DNA of 7,936 bases, from NCBI GenBank assembly GCA_002454335.1, contig DKIP01000093.1:1-7936 (forward strand), written 5' to 3'. The stretch's first letter is position 1, and every line of letters starts with the position of its first letter. The position numbers and the translations under genes were made by a program. Shown here in pieces: positions 1-4,679 of this stretch. This stretch comes from Cytophagaceae bacterium UBA6715. GTDB lineage: Bacteria; Bacteroidota; Bacteroidia; Cytophagales; Spirosomataceae. Below the pieces are notes generated by a model, which worked only from the letters and a program-made list of their open reading frames with translations, had not been told where the DNA came from and searched no databases.

Positions 1-26
1 GTTTTTTGTCCAAAAAAATCATTGAA

Positions 27-58
27 TTTGTCTAAAATTTCTACTTGGAATGTATTTG
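27..58 (+). promoter_or_regulatory. Candidate Bacteroidota-type promoter for the 165-707 lipoprotein gene
   Basis: TTTG at 27-30 lies 20 bases before TGTATTTG at 51-58, which matches 7 of the 8 defined positions and spacers of the known -7 element TAnnTTTG. The spacing fits the TTG-N19-TAnnTTTG architecture described for Flavobacterium. Transcription would start near 63-66, leaving a leader of about 100 bases. Identified by eye only. Confidence 0.35.
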
Positions 59-80
59 TTCCCTTTTGGGAAATGGGAAC
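58..80. repeat. Inverted repeat at the predicted transcription start
   Basis: GTTCCC at 58-63 and GGGAAC at 75-80 form a perfect 6-base inverted repeat around an 11-base centre. The same left arm can instead pair TTCCC (59-63) with GGGAA (68-72) across a TTTT loop, so two mutually exclusive hairpins are possible. It overlaps the predicted start point of the upstream candidate promoter and could be an operator or a 5' leader structure. Function is unproven. Confidence 0.35.
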
Positions 81-164
81 ATTTCATGCGCTCTCATGTG
101 CGGGCATCGCTAATTTATTATGTAGGTTCGAGCTCATTCTTTTAACTATATAAATTCTATTACA

Positions 165-707
165 ATGAAAAAAATCATGTTGATGATGGCCGTTTCCTTG
201 GCCTTATTTTCTTGCGGTCAAAAGCAAGGCGAAACAGCTAAGACTGCTGAAGCAAGTGCAGATTCTTTGGGTGGAACGTTAACCACTTTAGATGAGAAAA
301 CAAAAGCTATCCAAGCGCAAATTAAGGCTTATCAAACTAAGGACTCTACGTATAAAGGCGAAGAATTAGCCGAGAACATTCAAGTATATTATCCTAGCGA
401 TACGACAGCTGATTTGGTAGGAAAAAAGGCCTATTTGGCCGACTTTTTTTCCAATCAAAACTTATGGGAGAATTCAAATTTCGGAAGTTTACGTGTAGCT
501 ACTTTGACTTTGAACAATGGAGAAGTTTGGACGAATGTTTGGGGAATATTTACGGCCAAGGGTAAATACAGTGGTAAAGATATTTTAATTCCTGTGCATC
601 AAGCTTTGCTTTGGGTAAACGATAAGGAGACGAAGGAAATTCATTTTTATGATACTAAACTTATCATGGATGAATTAGCTGCAAAAGCTGCTGCTGAAAA
701 GAAATAG
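165..707 (+). CDS. Small NTF2/SnoaL-like lipoprotein
   Basis: A 180-residue predicted lipoprotein of unknown function. The N-terminus has a Lys-Lys pair, a hydrophobic stretch (residues 4-15) and a lipobox-like L-F-S-C, so Cys17 would be lipidated and the protein held in the envelope. Residues about 20-55 are a polar, Ala/Thr/Glu-rich linker. Residues about 60-168 look like an NTF2-like fold: a GKKAYLADFF segment (86-95) in the position where SnoaL-like proteins have 'G.aai..f', then beta strands containing W122-T-N-V-W126. The W-x-N-[VI]-W pattern recurs in the lipoprotein at 3232-3735, so the two may be distant paralogues. The C-terminus is a short Ala/Lys-rich tail. The fold is inferred from pattern, not from a search. 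ATG at 165 is the only start that keeps the signal peptide. No Shine-Dalgarno sequence is seen, which is usual in Bacteroidota. It is followed by its own terminator, so it is probably monocistronic. Confidence 0.88.
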   Translation: MKKIMLMMAVSLALFSCGQKQGETAKTAEASADSLGGTLTTLDEKTKAIQAQIKAYQTKDSTYKGEELAENIQVYYPSDTTADLVGKKAYLADFFSNQNLWENSNFGSLRVATLTLNNGEVWTNVWGIFTAKGKYSGKDILIPVHQALLWVNDKETKEIHFYDTKLIMDELAAKAAAEKK

Positions 708-729
708 TTGTTTAGCTCCTTAATTTGAT

Positions 730-755
730 GGGAGGCATTTGCCTCCCTTTTTTTT
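730..755 (+). terminator. Rho-independent terminator after the 165-707 gene
   Basis: GGGAGGC (730-736), loop ATTT, GCCTCCC (741-747) give a perfect 7-bp GC-rich stem followed by eight T (748-755). It sits 23 bases past the stop codon at 707. Confidence 0.9.
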
Positions 756-803
756 GCTTTGAATATTGGACAATCTTGGTCGAATTCTAGACAAAGTTCG
801 TGT

Positions 804-812
804 TATCTTTTG
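804..812 (+). promoter_or_regulatory. Candidate -7 element for the 875-1615 gene
   Basis: TATCTTTTG resembles the Bacteroidota -7 element TAnnTTTG with one extra T. The nearest upstream TTG (776-778) is 25 bases away, too far for the usual spacing, so this is weak. A start near 818 would give a leader of about 57 bases. Confidence 0.25.
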
Positions 813-874
813 ATGTGAACAGCATTGAAATTTGAAACTTGGAGTATTGTTTTATCACTTTAAATTTATCTCCC

Positions 875-1615
875 ATGAAAAAAATTACACTGAGTTTTTT
901 GACCATTTTATTTGCTTTTCAAATGGTCGCACAGACCGCCGAAAAGACTTATTTTCTTTTGAATGAAAGTCGAGTGTTAGATATCGATATCTACAAGAAA
1001 AATTATCCTGCTATTCGCAACTGGTGGTTGGAAGCGACCAAGGGGATTTCCTATAATTTTGCGGCGCATACTGCTGAATCAGGAAGAACCTATGGTATGG
1101 TTTTTGTTCGAGGAGATGAAAATTTAGGAAAATATGTAGGGCAGCGGGTGGCATTGTCAAACAAGGTGGCTGTCGCATTAAAAGCAATAACGGATGAAAA
1201 TACCGCTAATCGGTCACAGGCAATTCAGCGATCCATTTGGGAGCAAGTGCCTAGTATTTCTGTGATGGATTCAGATTTCAAAATAGAGAATTTCGATTTT
1301 CGTAAGATTCAAATTTTTACCGTTCCCTTTGATAAAATTGCAGAATACGAAAAATTGATCGAACAATCCAATGCCGAGGATAAAGCGATTGGGATTAGCT
1401 ACAACTATATCATGTACAAAGCCGTAGATGGTTACCCAAATAATACTTACATGATGATATTGCCAGATAAGTCCCGATTGGATTATTATACTCACCAAGA
1501 TGAAAGGAATGCGAAACGAAAGGGGAATATGAAATTAGCCGCTCTCAATAAGCGCGCAAGTCAATTAAGAACCATCATTCGGTTTGATCATTTGAATCGG
1601 GTGCCTGTTAATTAA
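875..1615 (+). CDS. Secreted protein of unknown family with an internal duplication
   Basis: A 246-residue exported protein that I cannot assign to a named family. The start is ATG at 875; the frame is open back to a TTG at 839, but only the 875 start places Lys-Lys and the hydrophobic core at the front of a normal signal peptide, with likely cleavage after A19 (MVA|Q). The mature part holds two similar segments, about residues 24-95 and 142-210. Each begins with a beta-like strand, has a helix, then the identical GISYN (57-61 and 173-177) followed 15-18 residues later by a TY-containing strand and an acidic turn ending near a [KD]Y. This suggests two tandem ferredoxin-like (dimeric alpha/beta barrel, NIPSNAP/ABM type) modules making a pseudo-dimer; that fold is my inference. 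The C-terminal 35 residues are very basic (Arg/Lys-rich). There is no lipobox, so it is probably periplasmic. It stands alone between two terminators. Confidence 0.85.
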   Translation: MKKITLSFLTILFAFQMVAQTAEKTYFLLNESRVLDIDIYKKNYPAIRNWWLEATKGISYNFAAHTAESGRTYGMVFVRGDENLGKYVGQRVALSNKVAVALKAITDENTANRSQAIQRSIWEQVPSISVMDSDFKIENFDFRKIQIFTVPFDKIAEYEKLIEQSNAEDKAIGISYNYIMYKAVDGYPNNTYMMILPDKSRLDYYTHQDERNAKRKGNMKLAALNKRASQLRTIIRFDHLNRVPVN

Positions 1616-1633
1616 GTTGGTAAGGTAATGCTA

Positions 1634-1663
1634 AAAAAAGCCTCTTGTTTAAGAGGCTTTTTT
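1634..1663. terminator. Bidirectional terminator between convergent genes
   Basis: A6 + GCCTCTT (1634-1646), loop GTTT, AAGAGGC + T6 (1651-1663) form a 13-bp stem. The A tract before and T tract after let it end both the plus-strand gene stopping at 1615 and the minus-strand gene ending at 1714 (or 1690 if read through). Confidence 0.9.
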
Positions 1664-1713
1664 GCAAAATTAAAAAACTGTTGAGTTTTTTATTTCCCAG
1701 CTGAGTCTGAATT

Positions 1714-2154
1714 CTAGATATCGCGCACAACGAGAAGTTTTCCATCGATGCGCTTAAAGATGCTTATGTATTTTCCTTTTTCCAATGGACTTCCGTCTGG
1801 AAGATAATGCTGATAAGTTCCTGAACAAGTCAGCGTGCTATCGTTTCCAAATGCATCTGTTGTGACTAAGTCTGTCGATCCAATAAACTTAAATGGCTCG
1901 ACTACACTTGATTGAATAGTTGATCGACCTTGAATTTCCGTTGAATTGGGTACCATGCGAATGGCATCTTCTGAATATAAATTGGCGAAGGCTACGGAGT
2001 CTTTATTTTTTACCGCTGTTTCAAATTGCTCTTGCCAAGATTCAATGTCTTTTTTCGCAGCTTCCGAATCAAAGGCGACTTTATTGGCTGTTTTGTTTTC
2101 ACAAGAGGAGATTAAGAGTACTCCGCAAAAAATGGGTAAGATGAGTTTTTTCAT
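1714..2154 (-). CDS. DUF4440/SnoaL-like lipoprotein, ended early by an amber codon
   Basis: A 146-residue lipoprotein with an NTF2-like fold. Signal peptide with lipobox I-S-S-C puts the lipidated Cys at 18. Residues about 30-62 are the amphipathic first helix (IESWQEQFETAVKNKD), followed by a YSEDAIRM strand (60-67), the 'G-R-x-x-I' helix start (76-80), and strands at 108-118 and 127-145 ending GKLLVVRDI. This order is that of DUF4440/SnoaL-like proteins, small cone-shaped proteins of mostly unknown ligand; without a catalytic signature no reaction can be given. The family usually ends ..RD[IM]WNSD... Here the codon after RDI is TAG (1714-1716), and reading on in frame gives N-S-D-S-A-G-K and then TAA at 1690-1692. 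So the frame looks like a 154-residue protein in which TGG (Trp) has become TAG. The lost eight residues are the end of the last strand, so the product may still fold. Divergent from the hydrolase at 2322. Confidence 0.85.
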   Translation of the reverse strand: MKKLILPIFCGVLLISSCENKTANKVAFDSEAAKKDIESWQEQFETAVKNKDSVAFANLYSEDAIRMVPNSTEIQGRSTIQSSVVEPFKFIGSTDLVTTDAFGNDSTLTCSGTYQHYLPDGSPLEKGKYISIFKRIDGKLLVVRDI

Positions 2155-2260
2155 AAATTAAGTTGTTTAAATAACACAATGATTTTGTTTCGTTAAATTA
2201 TTGCAAATACCTCGTCGTTGGCCGAGCGATGCTTTTTATTTTGTTCCCAAATGTGAAAAA

Positions 2261-2275
2261 TGGCACAGATTGCCA
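2261..2275. repeat. Inverted repeat TGGCA-N5-TGCCA in a divergent intergenic region
   Basis: A perfect 5-base inverted repeat (TGGCA at 2261-2265, TGCCA at 2271-2275) lies 46 bases before the hydrolase start at 2322, in the 167-base gap shared by two divergent genes. Centre-to-centre spacing of 10 bases equals one helical turn, as in dimeric repressor or activator sites. Function is unproven. The gap also has a weak TTG (2218-2220)-N16-TATTTTG (2237-2243) promoter-like pair on the plus strand that would put this repeat just downstream of the start. Confidence 0.25.
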
Positions 2276-2321
2276 CAGTCCCGCATCCTATTTATTGAGT
2301 TTTTAGTAATAATTTTTCAAA

Positions 2322-3191
2322 ATGAAAATTCAATTAATTGGCTTATTTGTTGTTATTTCTTTTGTTGCTGCATTCGGCCAAGAGGGCTCTTTTATTAAGA
2401 GTAAGGATCAAACGGATATTTTTATTGAAGAAAAAGGCACAGGAACCCCAGTGGTCTTATTAACGGGTGGGCCGGGTTTAAATCCTTTTTATGTGTATCC
2501 TGTTCACGAAATGTTAAGTAAGAAGTATCGTTCGATAATATTACATCAACGGGGTACTGGAAAAACGTTGATGTCGAAAATTGATTCAACAACCCTTTCG
2601 TTGGACAAATACCTTGAAGATTTAGAAGCTTTGCGCAATCATTTACAGGTGAAAAAAATGATCTTAATTGGTCAATCTTGGGGTGGCATGTTATCGATGG
2701 AATACTGCTCACGATTCCCAGGACAAGTAGAGAAATTAGTTCTCGTGGGTTCGGGTAGTCCAAGTATGAATATACTTAATTATTTTTCTGACAACATGCA
2801 AATGAGACTTCGACCTGAAGATTTGTCGGAACAATCGGGTATGAAGCGCAACTGGCTAGGCTATTTTTTTGATCGAGAAGCTGGTTTGGCATCTAGAGCA
2901 GCCATTGATTTTGCAAAGATTAGTGGGCAGCCTGGAATTAATTCAATCATGCTAGCTGATTATGCGGCGAAGGAGAAACAGCGTTTGGCCAACTTGGTCA
3001 AATATAAGGGGCCTGCTTTTGTCATTCAAGGATATCAAGATCCAGCAGGGTTCGCTGCCTTTGAGATCAAATCTGTGATTCCTCAGGCGGAGTTATTATT
3101 TATAAAACAAAGCGGCCATTTGCCTTGGTATGAAAAAGAAAGCACACAAAAACAATTTTATGCGTATTTATTGAAGGCATTGGAGAATTAA
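2322..3191 (+). CDS. Exported alpha/beta hydrolase, prolyl-iminopeptidase (S33) type
   Basis: A 289-residue alpha/beta-hydrolase with a Sec signal peptide (cleavage near F18-G19|Q20). Visible in order: T48-G-G-P-G52, the oxyanion-hole loop that is HGGPG in typical prolyl iminopeptidases; H75-Q-R-G-T-G80, matching the family's D-Q-R-G-x-G; the nucleophile elbow G117-Q-S-W-G-G122 with Ser119; the acid, probably D240 in GYQDP; and the catalytic His266 in SGHLPW. The complete triad means an active serine hydrolase. The S-W-G-G elbow and GGPG loop point to the S33 aminopeptidase group, which removes N-terminal Pro or other residues from short peptides, but esterase or lactonase activity cannot be excluded and the loop His is replaced by Thr. 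Export is unusual for a prolyl iminopeptidase, mostly cytoplasmic enzymes. The cap region (about 150-205) is short. Probably heads an operon with the lipoprotein 40 bases downstream, as no terminator lies between. Confidence 0.92.
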   Translation: MKIQLIGLFVVISFVAAFGQEGSFIKSKDQTDIFIEEKGTGTPVVLLTGGPGLNPFYVYPVHEMLSKKYRSIILHQRGTGKTLMSKIDSTTLSLDKYLEDLEALRNHLQVKKMILIGQSWGGMLSMEYCSRFPGQVEKLVLVGSGSPSMNILNYFSDNMQMRLRPEDLSEQSGMKRNWLGYFFDREAGLASRAAIDFAKISGQPGINSIMLADYAAKEKQRLANLVKYKGPAFVIQGYQDPAGFAAFEIKSVIPQAELLFIKQSGHLPWYEKESTQKQFYAYLLKALEN

Positions 3192-3231
3192 TTATTAAAC
3201 ATGTCATTTAAAATTTAAAAATAAATAAACT

Positions 3232-3735
3232 ATGAAAAAAGTCGTATTATCTATTCTGACAGCTGCAACGATGCTTGCATGTACAGAGGCAAAAAAAGAA
3301 GAAACAGCAAATGCCATTGTACACATTTACAAACCTACTTACACGGATAACTTTAAAATGGGTGATCCTAATAATGCTTTACTTGCAGAGAAGTTTCACC
3401 AGGACCTGTTTGCTCAAGATTATCAAAAGGCCGGAGAAATTATGGCAGATACCGCGGAATTTCATAATGAAGATGGGACTACGATCAAAGGGAAAGCGGC
3501 TATTCTCGATTTTATGCAAAAGAGTTTTGCGCAGGTAAAATTTAAGAATTATGAAATCGTTGCCATTATTCCTACGGTAGGCGAAAATGGTCATCAGTGG
3601 GTGAATATCTGGGATAAAGCTGATGTGGAAACGCCCGATGGGAAGACACAAAAATTGGCTTGGGTGGATTCTTTCCGATTTGAAAATGGGAAAGTGGTGA
3701 GGTTTGATGGATTTGTCAAAGCCATCAAAGAATAA
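3232..3735 (+). CDS. SnoaL/NTF2-like lipoprotein
   Basis: A 167-residue lipoprotein. The signal peptide ends in M-L-A-C, placing the lipidated Cys at 17, followed by an acidic/basic linker (TEAKKEE). Residues about 48-165 look like an NTF2-like fold: helix NALLAEKFHQDLFAQDYQKAGEIM (48-71), strand ADTAEFHNEDG with the 'x-G-K-A-A-I' helix start (87-91), then strands with Q122-W-V-N-I-W127, KLAWVDSFRF (141-150) and the closing GKVVRFDGFVKAI (153-165). This is the layout of SnoaL-like and ketosteroid-isomerase-like proteins; His78 and Asp159 fall in pocket-lining positions in my reading, but no activity can be claimed. It shares W-x-N-[VI]-W with the lipoprotein at 165-707. It begins 40 bases after the hydrolase stop with no terminator between, so the two are probably cotranscribed and the lipoprotein may assist or sense what the hydrolase acts on (inference). 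Confidence 0.9.
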   Translation: MKKVVLSILTAATMLACTEAKKEETANAIVHIYKPTYTDNFKMGDPNNALLAEKFHQDLFAQDYQKAGEIMADTAEFHNEDGTTIKGKAAILDFMQKSFAQVKFKNYEIVAIIPTVGENGHQWVNIWDKADVETPDGKTQKLAWVDSFRFENGKVVRFDGFVKAIKE

Positions 3736-3741
3736 ATTATT

Positions 3742-3772
3742 AAAAGCCTCCTAGCGATAGGGGGCTTTTTTT
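3742..3772. terminator. Terminator between convergent genes
   Basis: AAAAGCCTCCTA (3742-3753), loop GCGA (a GNRA-type tetraloop), TAGGGGGC (3758-3765) and seven T (3766-3772). The stem has one T-G wobble and is extended by A-T pairs. It serves the plus-strand gene stopping at 3735, and more weakly the minus-strand gene ending at 3782, which would have only a four-T tract. Confidence 0.88.
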
Positions 3773-3781
3773 AATCGTAAA

Positions 3782-4534
3782 TTAATGGGCTAATTCCTCC
3801 TGAATCAACGCGATTAGCTCTTGGGCTTTCTGCTGCTGCGCTTTCGCCATTCGTTCATAATGGGCGATGTAGCCTGTCATAATATTAACATAGTTGGCAT
3901 ATTCGAAAAATACATTCTTATCCGATGTGAGAAATACACTCCCTGTTTGATTTTTAATTGTGGCTAATTTTCGTTTGTCAAATGAAGATTTAAGATCTTT
4001 CGTGAAAACGCTGATGTGTAGAAGTCGATTTTGAATTCGATGTACATTTGCAGCACGTTCAATGATCTCATCAAGTTGCACTTGCATCGTTATTTTTCCT
4101 TTCTCATAGTCGGAGATTTTACGCACAATACTTTCATTTTGAATAAGTCTGAACCCACCCGCATTTCGCAATTGATCAATGGTACCCGTAGAAAAATCAA
4201 TATTATAAACGCGAGAAATTATTATTTCGCTCGAAGCGTATAACGTATCAATATCCTGCATGCTCAGGGTAGGTTTATAGATTACATCGCTTATCTTGTT
4301 TCCTGCGGATACGATATCCTCCATTTTTGCATTTTTTATATCCACCTCTTTCAAGTCGGATTGTAGGTCGATCAACATACTATTCAGGTAGTCATGTTCC
4401 TTGTGTCTTTCAGCTCGGTATTCGAGGTAATATTCTGACATGAATCCTAAAAAGACGGCGAAGAATAACATTAAAAACTCTTGAAGGTATTCTTTCCAGG
4501 ATTTAGGGTGGTGCGTATGGTGATGAACTTCCAT
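3782..4534 (-). CDS. Single-pass membrane protein with N-terminal His cluster
   Basis: A 250-residue protein of unknown function. It opens with a His cluster, H4-H-H-T-H-H9, then K11-S-W-K-E-Y, one hydrophobic transmembrane segment (about 18-34, EFLMLFFAVFLGFMSEYY), and a long soluble, mostly helical part. There is no cleavable signal peptide; by the positive-inside rule either orientation is arguable, with a His-rich short cytoplasmic end most likely. Residues 113-144 read as F-S-T-G-T-I-D-Q-L-R-N-A-G-G-F-R-L-I-x-N, resembling the conserved core of DUF6090-type Bacteroidota membrane proteins, which also have a TM near the N-terminus, an acidic/Arg stretch and an L..sG..rLI.n motif; I recognise the pattern but not a function. 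The C-terminal 25 residues are a Gln/Ala/Glu-rich helix, a likely coiled coil. Transcribed away from the carboxypeptidase at 4680 and convergent with the lipoprotein ending at 3735. Confidence 0.85.
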   Translation of the reverse strand: MEVHHHTHHPKSWKEYLQEFLMLFFAVFLGFMSEYYLEYRAERHKEHDYLNSMLIDLQSDLKEVDIKNAKMEDIVSAGNKISDVIYKPTLSMQDIDTLYASSEIIISRVYNIDFSTGTIDQLRNAGGFRLIQNESIVRKISDYEKGKITMQVQLDEIIERAANVHRIQNRLLHISVFTKDLKSSFDKRKLATIKNQTGSVFLTSDKNVFFEYANYVNIMTGYIAHYERMAKAQQQKAQELIALIQEELAH

Positions 4535-4586
4535 GGATTTTGGGTATGAGTTTTTTTTTGAATTTATTCATTTTTATTGATTGGGC

Positions 4587-4594
4587 CAAAGCTA
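4587..4594 (-). promoter_or_regulatory. Candidate -7 element for the 3782-4534 gene
   Basis: On the minus strand this reads TAGCTTTG, a perfect match to the Bacteroidota -7 consensus TAnnTTTG, 52 bases before the start codon. No clear TTG is found at the expected -33 position, so support rests on this element alone. Confidence 0.38.
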
Positions 4595-4650
4595 CTCGAG
4601 CACTCGTCGCATTTTATGATATATCGGAATCTCTTTTAGCACATTTTATC

Positions 4651-4658
4651 TATCTTTA
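4651..4658 (+). promoter_or_regulatory. Candidate -7 element for the carboxypeptidase-lipocalin operon
   Basis: TATCTTTA matches TAnnTTTG except for the last base and lies 21 bases before the ATG at 4680, implying a leader of about 15 bases. No TTG sits at -33. Confidence 0.28.
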
Positions 4659-4679
4659 AATCTTACCTACATCAGCACC

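Noticed and set aside
104..111. GCATCGCT shared, inverted, with 2225-2232
   Set aside because: An eight-base match between two upstream regions is within chance for a window this size and the flanks do not match.
782..791. GAATTCTAGA, repeated at 1709-1718, resembling joined cloning sites
   Set aside because: A 10-base match in natural-looking context, one copy inside a coding frame; no vector sequence around it.
839..874. TTG start that would add 12 residues to the duplicated secreted protein
   Set aside because: It would bury the signal peptide behind a non-basic extension; the ATG at 875 gives a standard Lys-Lys signal peptide.
2422..2763. Antisense open frame of 113 codons opposite the hydrolase
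   Set aside because: It lies wholly inside a gene with a full catalytic triad and has no family signature.
3201..3218. Five-codon open frame (MSFKI) between hydrolase and lipoprotein
   Set aside because: Too short, with no ribosome-binding context or peptide family; expected by chance in AT-rich sequence.
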